In this document: one piece after another, positions 48,501 to 55,772 of the stretch
Layout of the letters: the number at the start of each line of letters is the position of its first letter
How positions within the stretch are numbered: the first letter of the stretch is position 1
From: Duganella lactea
Lineage (GTDB): Bacteria; Pseudomonadota; Gammaproteobacteria; Burkholderiales; Burkholderiaceae_D
Length of the DNA stretch: 64,000 bases
Reading direction: 5' to 3'
Assembly: GCF_009857505.1 (NCBI RefSeq)
Contig: NZ_WWCP01000004.1
Span: 62,001-126,000, forward strand
The notes under the pieces: model-generated
Told to the model about the DNA's origin: nothing
Database searches by the model: none
What the model saw: only the letters and a program-made list of their open reading frames with translations
Position numbers and translations under genes: made by a program

Positions 48501-48690
48501 TCACGGTCTGCGCCATCACCTCCGGGCTACCGCCCGGGTACAGCGTCTGCACCTGAATGGTCGGGAAGTCCACCTGCGGCAGCGCCGACAGCGGCAGGAA
48601 GCGGAAGCCGACGATGCCCGCCAGGACGATCGCCAGCATCAGCAGCGAAGTCGCTACCGGACGCTGGATGAATGGTGCGGATGGACTCAT
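45592..48690 (-). CDS. mdtB: RND multidrug efflux permease, MdtB-like
   Basis: The 1032-residue permease has the typical RND length, 12 membrane helices and motifs such as GFVVDDAIVMIENIARYIE and LLIGIVKKNAIMMIDFAIE. Two adjacent permease genes of the HAE-1 class after an MdtA-type adaptor are the hallmark of mdtABC. In E. coli this pump exports bile salts, novobiocin and flavonoids; the substrate here is not known. Its start overlaps the adaptor gene's stop by 4 bases (ATGA). Confidence 0.92.
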   Translation of the reverse strand: MSPSAPFIQRPVATSLLMLAIVLAGIVGFRFLPLSALPQVDFPTIQVQTLYPGGSPEVMAQTVTAPLERQFGAMAGLSRMSSTSASGVSIITLQFGLGQSLDVAEQEVQAAINAGSSLLPTDLPAPPIYAKVNPADAPVMTLAITSDTMPLTEVQNIVNTRLALKISQVSGVGLVTLSGGQRPAVRIQADTNVLASYGLGLDTLRTVISAANANAAKGSFDGPTRAYTINANDQLVTAKDYKDLILTYKNGAPVRLNDVARVVDSAENVELGAWANTKQAIILNVQRQPGANVIATVDAIKARLPELQAGLPGAMHVEVLSDRTKGIRASVEHVEMELVLAVVLVVLVIFAFLHSLRATVIASLSVPISLIGTCGVMYLLGYSLNNLSLMALTIATGFVVDDAIVMIENIARYIEEGETPMAAALKGAKQIGFTIISLTVSLIAVLIPLLFMGDVVGRLFREFAISLAITILISAVVSLTLVPMMSGRWLKAHGEEKPSRFAVRFQEFFDWVIGHYDRTLTWVIKHSGLTLLVALGTLLLTVLLYIVIPKGLFPTQDTGQLQARLETSKAVSYEKMATLQQQAAKAILEDAAVENLSSVVGVDAANNTMLHTGSMLINLKREGRGNQQETMDRLRNRVSHIPGLTLYLQPTQDLTIDAETGPTQFRVSIESADNATVNEWATKLANHMRTKQQLRNVVSDVDASAPAAYVSVDRDTASRLSVTAASIDDALYSAFGQRIVSTIFTETNQYRVILEARRDDITTPEDLSNLQLKTGSGKATPLSAVASVTERQAPLQITHVAQYPATTLGFDTAPGVSLGTAVDSIKQAAAEIQLPASVTLTFLGASGAYQKSLDNQLWLILAAVVCVYIVLGVLYESYIHPLTILSTLPSAGVGALLALWISGQDLGVIGIIGIILLIGIVKKNAIMMIDFAIEAERDEGKPPREAIHQAALLRFRPILMTTLAALFAAVPLMFGWGEGSELRRPLGLAIFGGLIVSQLLTLYTTPVIYLGFDALARRFRGQPKQQAEGGAA

Positions 48691-50018
48691 TGTTTCGCCG
48701 CGCCTTCCTGTTTGGCGGCGCCGTCCTTGTTGTGGCGGTGATGCTGCTTGCCCTCGGCGCCCGTACCTGCGCCGGCGCCGGCCGGCTTGGCGCCTGGCAG
48801 CGTGACTTTGGCGCCTTCCTTCAGGCGGTCGGCGCCTTCGGTGATGACTTGTTCGCCCAGCTTCAGACCATCGGTGATCTGCACCTTGTCGACGGTCGAG
48901 GCGCCACGCGTGACTGGACGCACGGTGACGGTCTTGTCTTCCTTCAGCACGTAGACGAAATCGCCCTTGGCGCCGTGGCGCAGCGCGGTCACCGGCACCA
49001 TGATGGCGTCCTTGATGGTGTTCAGCTCCAGTCGCACGTTGACGAACTGGCTCGGGAACAGCGCCGTTTTAACGTTGGCGAAGCGCGCCTTGGCCTTGAC
49101 CGTGCCGGTCGAGGTGTCGATCTGGTTATCCATCGCGTGGAATTTGCCGCTGTCCAGCGTATTGGTGCGGGTGCGGTCCAGCGCCAGCGCCGGCAGCGAC
49201 GCGCCCTGGTTGACGCGCTGCGCCACCGCCGGCACGCTATCCTGCGGGATCGAGAATTCAACGTCGATCGGCGACAACTGGGTGATCACGGCGATGCCGT
49301 TGGTGTCGGTCGAGCCGACCAGGTTACCGATATCCACAGTGCGCAAGCCCACCCGGCCGGAAATCGGCGCCACCACCTTGGTGTAGCCCAGGTTTAGTTT
49401 CGCCGTGCCTTCGGCCGCCTTGTCGGTCATGACCGTGCCTTCGAGCTGCTTGACCAGCGCCGCCTGCGTGTCCACGTCCTGGCGGGCGATCGAGTCCTGG
49501 GTCAGCAAGGTGCGGTAGCGGTTCAGCGTCAGCCTGGCGTTTTCAAGCTGCGCCTCATCGCGCTGGCGCGTGCCGGTGGCCTGCATCAGCGCCATCTCGA
49601 ACTGGCGCGGGTCGATCTGCGCCAGCACCTGGCCGGCCTTGACCATCTGGCCCTCCTTGTACAACACGCTTTGCAGAATGCCGGAGACTTGCGGACGCAC
49701 CGTGGTGGTGGCCGCCGCCATCACCGTGCCCAGGGCTTCCAGCGTGACCGGAATATCGGCCTTCTCCGCCGTCGCCACGCCGACCGTGGTGGCCGGCGCG
49801 CGGCGTCCACCGCCGCCCGGACCACCCGGACCACCTGGACCAGGACCGCCCGGACCTTGCGCACTGGCGCCACCGGCCGGCGCCACCGGTTGGTGCGTCA
49901 GATACCACGCCAGCCCGCCCAGGGCGGCCATCACGGCCACGGCGATCACGCTGCCGAGAAACTTGCGGCTGCGTTTGGGAGGGTTGGCATTCAAAGTCGG
50001 CTTGGCTTGCGAATCCAT
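48687..50018 (-). CDS. mdtA: RND efflux periplasmic adaptor, MdtA-like
   Basis: The 443-residue membrane-fusion protein has an N-terminal membrane anchor (about 17-38), a Gly/Pro-rich linker (residues 48-66), the lipoyl half-motifs around VRPQVSGILQSVLYKEGQ and a helical hairpin, a beta-barrel domain and a membrane-proximal domain. The C-terminal 35 residues are a His/Lys/Ala-rich tail (HHRHNKDG) not typical of MdtA. The ATG at 50018 follows AAGGATAACG. It is the first gene of the four-gene pump operon, divergent from the CpxR-like regulator. Confidence 0.9.
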   Translation of the reverse strand: MDSQAKPTLNANPPKRSRKFLGSVIAVAVMAALGGLAWYLTHQPVAPAGGASAQGPGGPGPGGPGGPGGGGRRAPATTVGVATAEKADIPVTLEALGTVMAAATTTVRPQVSGILQSVLYKEGQMVKAGQVLAQIDPRQFEMALMQATGTRQRDEAQLENARLTLNRYRTLLTQDSIARQDVDTQAALVKQLEGTVMTDKAAEGTAKLNLGYTKVVAPISGRVGLRTVDIGNLVGSTDTNGIAVITQLSPIDVEFSIPQDSVPAVAQRVNQGASLPALALDRTRTNTLDSGKFHAMDNQIDTSTGTVKAKARFANVKTALFPSQFVNVRLELNTIKDAIMVPVTALRHGAKGDFVYVLKEDKTVTVRPVTRGASTVDKVQITDGLKLGEQVITEGADRLKEGAKVTLPGAKPAGAGAGTGAEGKQHHRHNKDGAAKQEGAAKQ

Positions 50019-50164
50019 CGTTATCCTTTTTGTGGTCGTGCGGGTGCATGGCAAACGCGCCATGGCCTCATTGCCGGGACTCTAGCACAAGGCTTACACG
50101 GTGTCAGTGGGCTGAACAACCACGATACAATCTGGCTACAAATCCAAGCAGTTTGCACCCTTAT

Positions 50165-50191
50165 CTTTCACTTGGCTTTACATTTCTTTAC
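50165..50191. promoter_or_regulatory. CpxR-like phased repeats between the efflux operon and the two-component genes
   Basis: On the minus strand the core reads GTAAA-GAAAT-GTAAA (50177-50191), an exact match to the CpxR consensus GTAAA-N5-GTAA. On the plus strand a third, imperfect half-site CTTTCAC lies 11 bases further left, so CTTT(A/C)AC units begin at 50165, 50176 and 50186. The box lies 146 bases upstream of mdtA and 45 bases upstream of the regulator ATG, and could serve both. Confidence 0.6.
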
Positions 50192-50223
50192 CGGGGTGAC
50201 ATCGGTGCTGCAAGGCGCTGACG

Positions 50224-50229
50224 TAAAAT
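50224..50229 (+). promoter_or_regulatory. -10-like hexamer TAAAAT, 6 bases before the CpxR-like gene
   Basis: TAAAAT is followed by GGACTC and the ATG at 50236 and there is no ribosome binding site. The CpxR-like box ends 32 bases upstream of the hexamer, so it would overlap the -35 region, as expected for an activator site. Confidence 0.45.
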
Positions 50230-50235
50230 GGACTC

Positions 50236-50964
50236 ATGAATCCTGCAGACCGCATACTTTTGGTGGAAGACGACCCGCGCCTGGCGGAGATGTTGACCGA
50301 ATATCTGGGCCAATCGGGCTTCCGCGTGACCCATGCGCCCACCGGCCGCCTGGCGATGGACCACATCGCCGCCGCCGACATCGACGCCGTGATCCTCGAC
50401 CTGATGCTGCCCGATATGGATGGCCTGGACGTTTGCCGCCAGTTGCGCGCCACCTCCGACGTGCCGGTGCTGATGCTGACCGCGCGCGGCGACGCCATCG
50501 ACCGCATCGTCGGCCTGGAAATCGGCGCCGACGACTACCTGCCCAAGCCCTTCGAACCGCGCGAATTGCTGGCGCGCCTGCGCGCCATTCTGCGCCGCCG
50601 CGTCGATCCGCGCGGCGGCGAAACGGCGCGCGCCGGCGGCGAGGCCGCCAACGCCAACGTGCTGCGCTTCGGCCGCCTGGAAGTCGACCCGGCCGCACAC
50701 GCGGCGCGGCTCGACGGCAAGCCCTGCGACCTGACCGCCTACCAGTTCGACCTGCTGCTGGTGATGGCCAGACACGCCGGCCGCGTGCTGTCGCGCGACG
50801 CGCTGATGGACCTGCTCAAGGGCGAACCGCTGGAGGCCTTCGACCGCTCGATCGACGTCCACATGTCGCGCATCCGCGCCGGCGTTGAAGACGATCCCAA
50901 AAAGCCGCGCCGCATCATCACCGTGCGCGGCGCCGGCTATCTGTTCGCCAAGGTGCAGGATTGA
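50236..50964 (+). CDS. OmpR-family response regulator, CpxR-like
   Basis: The 242-residue protein has a receiver domain with the phosphoacceptor Asp55 (VILDLMLPDMDGL), MLTARGD and LPKPFEP, and a winged-helix domain (about 145-240, with GEPLEAFDRSIDVHMSRIR). The CpxR box directly upstream and the C-terminal sequence favour the CpxR group over BaeR, although E. coli mdtABC is controlled by BaeSR. It likely activates the divergent pump operon and itself. The kinase start ATG overlaps its TGA (TGATG). Confidence 0.88.
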   Translation: MNPADRILLVEDDPRLAEMLTEYLGQSGFRVTHAPTGRLAMDHIAAADIDAVILDLMLPDMDGLDVCRQLRATSDVPVLMLTARGDAIDRIVGLEIGADDYLPKPFEPRELLARLRAILRRRVDPRGGETARAGGEAANANVLRFGRLEVDPAAHAARLDGKPCDLTAYQFDLLLVMARHAGRVLSRDALMDLLKGEPLEAFDRSIDVHMSRIRAGVEDDPKKPRRIITVRGAGYLFAKVQD

Positions 50965-52217
50965 TGAAGCGCTTCAGCATGGGCCTGCCGCGCCTGTACA
51001 TCCGTTTTTACGTGGCGCTGTTGTTCATCCTGGCGCTGTTCGCCATCGCCACCACGCAGATCTGGAACCGCAGCGGCAGCCCGCTGGAGCGTTCCAACAT
51101 CACGCTGTCCAAGCTGGTGGCCAACATGCTGGCGCCGCCCGGCGCGCCGCCGGCGGCACAGCAGGCCGCGCTGGAACGCATGGCCAACGGCATGAACGCC
51201 CACATGACCCTCTACACGCGCGACTGGCAGCCGCTGGCGGTGGTCGGCGAGATGATCCCGGCGCGCCACTGGCGCAAGCAAGGCATGACCGGGCCGCCGC
51301 CGGAGTCCTTCGTGCGCCTGCCGGACGGCCGCAAGCTGCTGTCGAGCGAGCCGCTGGGTTTCACCCGGCCCAAGGCCATGCTGCACAACGCGCTGATGCT
51401 GGTGGCGCTGGGGATCGGCATCGCCGCCTTCCCGCTGGTACGCCATCTGACCAAGCGGCTGGAGCGACTGCAACAAGGTGTCGAATCACTGGGCGACGGC
51501 AAGCTGACCACGCGCGTGCCGGTCGAGGGCAAGGACGAGGTGGCGCGACTGGCGCAGAGCTTCAACCGCGCCGCCGACCAGATCGAACAGTTGGTGGGCG
51601 CGCACAAGACATTGCTGGCCAACGCCTCGCACGAGCTGCGCACGCCGCTGGCGCGCATCCGCCTGGCGCTGGAGCTGATCCCGGAAGGCATCGATCCGAA
51701 ACGCCGCGCCGGCCTGGAACAGGACATCGCCGAGCTGAATCACCTGCTGGATGAAATTCTGCTGGCCAGCCGCCTGGGCGCGATTCAGGAAAACACCGAC
51801 ACCGAGGAGCTGGACCTGCTGGCACTGGCGGCCGAAGAATGCGCGCGTTATGACGATGCCGTGCTGGATGGCGAATCGGCCGTGATGAACGGCGATCCGC
51901 GCCTGTTGCGGCGCCTGTTGCGCAACCTGCTGGAAAACGCGCACCGGCACGGCGTGCCGCCGGCCAGTGTGCAGATCACCCGCGCCGATGGCATGGCGAT
52001 TTTACGTGTGTGGGATAAGGGTCCGGGCGTGCCGGAGCCGGAATTCGAGCGCGTGTTCGAGCCCTTCTTCCGTCGTCGCGGCACTTTGGATAACACCGGT
52101 GCGGGCCTGGGTCTGGCGCTGGTGCGGCAGATCGCCCGCCGCCATGGCGGCGAAGCGCGCTGCGTCCTGATGCGGGATGGACGCAGCTGCTTTGAGGTAC
52201 AGCTGCCGCTGGCCTGA
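50964..52217 (+). CDS. sensor histidine kinase, CpxA-like
   Basis: The 417-residue kinase has two membrane helices (about 12-31 and 130-150) around a small periplasmic domain, HAMP, H box NASHELRTPLARIRLALE with phosphoacceptor His223, and an HATPase domain with NLLENAHRHG, DKGPGVPE and GAGLGLALVR. The start is the ATG at 50964; an in-frame TTG at 50961 is less likely. It should phosphorylate the regulator just upstream. The short periplasmic domain gives no hint of the signal; envelope stress is the family norm. A REP-like hairpin follows the stop. Confidence 0.9.
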   Translation: MKRFSMGLPRLYIRFYVALLFILALFAIATTQIWNRSGSPLERSNITLSKLVANMLAPPGAPPAAQQAALERMANGMNAHMTLYTRDWQPLAVVGEMIPARHWRKQGMTGPPPESFVRLPDGRKLLSSEPLGFTRPKAMLHNALMLVALGIGIAAFPLVRHLTKRLERLQQGVESLGDGKLTTRVPVEGKDEVARLAQSFNRAADQIEQLVGAHKTLLANASHELRTPLARIRLALELIPEGIDPKRRAGLEQDIAELNHLLDEILLASRLGAIQENTDTEELDLLALAAEECARYDDAVLDGESAVMNGDPRLLRRLLRNLLENAHRHGVPPASVQITRADGMAILRVWDKGPGVPEPEFERVFEPFFRRRGTLDNTGAGLGLALVRQIARRHGGEARCVLMRDGRSCFEVQLPLA

Positions 52218-52219
52218 CC

Positions 52220-52246
52220 ATCACTCCCGCGAACGCGGGAACGACG
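52220..52246. repeat. REP-like hairpin between convergent genes
   Basis: CCCGCG-AA-CGCGGG (52226-52239) with partly paired flanks (ATCACT and AACGACG) resembles the short palindromic repeats scattered in Burkholderiales genomes with the form GTCATTCCCGCG...CGCGGGAATGAC. It fills the space between the kinase stop and the sppA stop and may serve as a bidirectional terminator. It shares the CACTCC and ACG flanks with the hairpin at 11092-11142. Confidence 0.5.
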
Positions 52247-54121
52247 TTACGGCGATTCGCAGAGGCAGTGGGTGATGGCGGTGAACGGCTTGCGTTTCGC
52301 CGTCAGTTCCGACAACCAGGCGAAGTCGCCGGCCACCTCGGTCGCCGCGCTTGGCGGCAGGCCGGTGGTCGCCGCGGCGCCCAGTTTCAGTTGCGCCGAC
52401 ACCGCCTGCGCCACCGCTTGCGCCGTGCCGCCGCCGACCATCTCGATCAAGCGATCAAATTTGCTGATGTCGCGCTCCACATACACCACACGGTAGTCGC
52501 CCGCCAGCTTGGCGCGCGCGGCCGCCGATTTCAGCGCGTCGCCATAGCTGCCCAGACGATCGACCAGGCCGCGCTCCTTGGCCTGCGCGCCGGTCCACAC
52601 GCGGCCCTGTGCCACTTCGTCGATCTTGGCCGGCGTGGTCTTGCGCGCCTGGGCCGCGCGGGCGGTGAACTCCGCGTAGATATGATTGACGCTACCCTGG
52701 ATCACCTGGCCGAAGCGCGGGTCCAGTGGACGCAGCGGGTTGCCGGCGTCGGCCAGCCAGGTGGTCGGCTGACCGGCGGTATGGATGCCCAGCTTGTCGA
52801 CCACCTTGTCGGCGGTGGGCAGCAGCGCGAACACGCCGATCGAACCGGTGATGGTGTTCGGCTCGGCGATCACCTCGTCGGCCGACATCGAAATCCAGTA
52901 GCCGCCCGATGCCGCCAGGTTGCCCATCGAAACCACCACCGGCTTGCCGGCGGCGCGCGTCAGTTCCAGCTCGCGACGGATCAGCTCCGAAGCGAAGGCG
53001 CTGCCGCCAGGCGAATCGACGCGCAGCACCACAGCCTTGATGCTGCTGTCCTCACGCGCGGCGCGAATCAGCTTGGAGGTCGAATCGCCGCCGATCGAAC
53101 CCGGACCGGCGGTGCCGTCGCTGATTTCGCCCTGCGCCACGATCACGCCGACGGCGTCGCCGGTCAGTTTGCGCGGCACGCGCGCCAGGTAGTCCTCGAA
53201 GCTCACCTGGCGGAAGCTCTTGCCTTCCGCGTCCGGCGCGCCACGCTTGACCATCATCTCGCGGATTTCATCCCTGGTTTTCAGACCGTCGACAAACTTG
53301 GCCGACAGCGACAGCTTGGCCAGGTCGCCATTCACCGCCGCCACTTGCTGCGGAAGGTCGTTGATGGTCTTCATGATCTGCCCTTGCGGCAGCTTGCGCG
53401 CCTTTTCCACGTTGTCGGTGTACGAAGCCCACAGCGCGTTGTACAGATAGGCGTCCGCCTCGGCGGCGGCCGGCGACGGGCCGTTGGCGATGTACGGTTC
53501 GGCGGCGGCCTTGTAGGTGCCCACACGCAGCAGGTTGACCGTGATGCCCAGCTTGTCCAGCGCGTCGCGGTAGTAATTGCGATAGCGGCCAAAGCCCTCG
53601 ATCATCACCATGCCCATCGGGTGCAGATACACCTCGTTGGCATGCGCCGCCAGCAGGTACTGGCGTTGATCATAGCTGGCGCCCCACGCCACCACCGGCT
53701 TGCCGGCGGCCTTGAAACGGTCGATGGCGCTGGCCACTTCGCGCAGCGTGGCCTGGCCACCGCCTTGCAGGTCGTCGGCCAGCAGCACCGCGCCGCCGAT
53801 GTTCGGGTCCTTGGCGGCGTTGTCCAGCACCGCCAGCACGTCGCGCAACTGGATCATCTTGTGCACGTCACCGCCGCGCGCATTGGCCAGCAGCGCGTCG
53901 GTCGCATTGACGCTGGACTGCTCGACCAGTTGCCCCTTCAGGTTCAGCACCAGCGTGGTCTTGGGCTGCAGCGGCTTGGCGCCGCCGCCGAAGATCGCAT
54001 ACAGCAGCACCAGCACGAGCGCCAGGAAAATCAGGTTCAGCACCGTGCGGCGGCTGGCGTCCAGCGCGCGCCAGAAAAAGCTGAAGCCACGACGGACATA
54101 GGAAAACGGGGATTGACTCAT
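52247..54121 (-). CDS. sppA: signal peptide peptidase SppA, long (67K) form
   Basis: The 624-residue serine protease has an N-terminal membrane helix (about 28-48) and two homologous peptidase S49 domains (about 110-290 and 325-540), as in the E. coli type. The catalytic Lys lies in LRVGTYKAAAEP (about residue 200) and the Ser in NLAASGGYWIS (about 400). It degrades cleaved signal peptides at the periplasmic face of the inner membrane. The ATG at 54121 has GGAG 5 bases upstream; an in-frame GTG two codons earlier is less likely. The symporter gene lies upstream on the same strand with 39 bases between. Confidence 0.93.
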   Translation of the reverse strand: MSQSPFSYVRRGFSFFWRALDASRRTVLNLIFLALVLVLLYAIFGGGAKPLQPKTTLVLNLKGQLVEQSSVNATDALLANARGGDVHKMIQLRDVLAVLDNAAKDPNIGGAVLLADDLQGGGQATLREVASAIDRFKAAGKPVVAWGASYDQRQYLLAAHANEVYLHPMGMVMIEGFGRYRNYYRDALDKLGITVNLLRVGTYKAAAEPYIANGPSPAAAEADAYLYNALWASYTDNVEKARKLPQGQIMKTINDLPQQVAAVNGDLAKLSLSAKFVDGLKTRDEIREMMVKRGAPDAEGKSFRQVSFEDYLARVPRKLTGDAVGVIVAQGEISDGTAGPGSIGGDSTSKLIRAAREDSSIKAVVLRVDSPGGSAFASELIRRELELTRAAGKPVVVSMGNLAASGGYWISMSADEVIAEPNTITGSIGVFALLPTADKVVDKLGIHTAGQPTTWLADAGNPLRPLDPRFGQVIQGSVNHIYAEFTARAAQARKTTPAKIDEVAQGRVWTGAQAKERGLVDRLGSYGDALKSAAARAKLAGDYRVVYVERDISKFDRLIEMVGGGTAQAVAQAVSAQLKLGAAATTGLPPSAATEVAGDFAWLSELTAKRKPFTAITHCLCESP

Positions 54122-54160
54122 CAACACTCCATGGTTGCGTAATTTGCAATGATGATACTG

Positions 54161-55606
54161 CTATTGCTGTTTTTTTGAAACAAGCATCAGGCCGGTAAAG
54201 ACGATCAATCCGTTCAGGATCAGCAACTCCAAACCGATGCGATAACTGCCAAACAGCACTTCCTGATTGAAATCAATAACATAGCACAGTACCGGTCCGG
54301 CCAGTGCCACCACTGGCACCCAGCGGTCGCGCACCGCGCGTCGGGTCAGGATACCGAAGGCAAACAAGCCCAGCAATGGCCCGTAGGTATAACCGGTCAG
54401 CTTCAGCACCAGGCCGACCATGCTGGCGTTGTCCACCCATTTGAACAGCAGCACCAGCGCCAGGAAAATGGCGCAGAAAGCCAGGTGCACACGGTGGCGC
54501 AAGCGTGTCTTGGCCGCCTCGGTCAGGTCGGTGCGGCGCTGCACGCCGAGGATGTCGATGCTGAAGGAGGACGTCAGCGCGGTCATGGCGCCGTCCGCGC
54601 TGGGAAACAGCGCCGAAATCAGGCCGATGAAGAAGATCAGTTGCAGCGCCGCCGGCATGTGCCCCATCACCACCGCCGGGAAGATCTTGTCGCCGACCGC
54701 CGTCACACCGGCCGCCGGCGCGTACAGGTACAGCAGCCCGCCAAGGTACATGAACAGTACCAGTACAACGGTCAGCACAATCGTCATCAGCGCCATGTTC
54801 TTTTGCGCGTCGCGCAGCGTTTTGACCGAGATGTTCTTCTGCATGGTTTCCTGGTCCATGCCGGTCATGGCCAGCACGATGAAGAAACCGGCGCCGACCT
54901 GCTTCCACACATTGGCCGGACTGTCGATGGCGGTGGTGAGCACGCGGGTCAGATTTTGTTCATGCATGCGCGCCAGGCTGGCCAGCGGGCCGAGGTCCAT
55001 TGCATGCAGCAGCCAGCCGGTGCAGATGACCAGGCTCAGCACCATGCCGGCGGTTTGCAGCGTATCGGTCCAGACGATGGTCTTGACCCCGCCCTCGTAG
55101 GTGTACAGCAGGATCATCGCCAGAATGACGACGGTGCTGAGCCAGAACGGCACGCCCATGCTGTCGAGGATCGTCATCTGCAGGATGTTCACCACCAGGT
55201 ACAGGCGCGCCGACGCGCTCAGGGTGCGCGACAGAATAAAGAACGCCGCACCGCTCTGGTAAGAGCGCGGGCCGAGACGCCGCGCCAGATAGGTGTAGAT
55301 GGACGTGAGCTTGAGGCGGTAGTACAGCGGCAGCAAAACGGCGATGACAGCGATATAGCCCAGCACATAGCCGAGGATCACTTGCAGGTAGCCGAAACCG
55401 TCGCGGCCAATGGCGCCCGGCACGCTGATGAAGGTGACGCCGCTCATCGTGGTGCCGACCATGCCGAAAGCGACCAGCAGCCAGTTGCTGTTTTTGTTAC
55501 CGATGAAGAAGCTGTCGTTGTTGGCGTTGCGCGAGGTGCGCCAGGCAACAATCAGCAACAGGGCGAAGTAGGCGGAGATCAGGCTAAACAGCGAAACGGC
55601 GGACAT
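54161..55606 (-). CDS. sodium:solute symporter family protein
   Basis: The 481-residue protein has about 13 hydrophobic helices with the SSS-family features: FGMVGTTMSGVTFISVPG near residue 50, ISALFPSADGAMTALTSSF near 335 and LTGYTYGPLLGLFAFG near 405. It would move a solute with sodium across the inner membrane. The solute is unknown; sugars, sialic acid and amino acids are common in this family. The divergent beta-galactosidase gene makes a sugar attractive, which is inference. A TATAGT at 55636-55641 on the minus strand could be its -10. Confidence 0.88.
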   Translation of the reverse strand: MSAVSLFSLISAYFALLLIVAWRTSRNANNDSFFIGNKNSNWLLVAFGMVGTTMSGVTFISVPGAIGRDGFGYLQVILGYVLGYIAVIAVLLPLYYRLKLTSIYTYLARRLGPRSYQSGAAFFILSRTLSASARLYLVVNILQMTILDSMGVPFWLSTVVILAMILLYTYEGGVKTIVWTDTLQTAGMVLSLVICTGWLLHAMDLGPLASLARMHEQNLTRVLTTAIDSPANVWKQVGAGFFIVLAMTGMDQETMQKNISVKTLRDAQKNMALMTIVLTVVLVLFMYLGGLLYLYAPAAGVTAVGDKIFPAVVMGHMPAALQLIFFIGLISALFPSADGAMTALTSSFSIDILGVQRRTDLTEAAKTRLRHRVHLAFCAIFLALVLLFKWVDNASMVGLVLKLTGYTYGPLLGLFAFGILTRRAVRDRWVPVVALAGPVLCYVIDFNQEVLFGSYRIGLELLILNGLIVFTGLMLVSKKQQ

Positions 55607-55772
55607 GGTGTGGCGGCGAAGTTCAAATCGCCGCCACTATACACCGCACGGCGAGCCAGCGGGTGTCCAGGCGCGGTCGGCAAAACACTCAAGTTGTTGA
55701 CGTTTTGTGACCGGCTGGCATGGGTGAAAAGGCATTATGATCGGGCTACCATTCACTTGACCGACCTCATCC

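Noticed and set aside
45847..48741. Plus-strand open frame of 964 codons opposite the MdtB-like gene
   Set aside because: Gln/Arg/His-rich antisense shadow without any recognisable motif.
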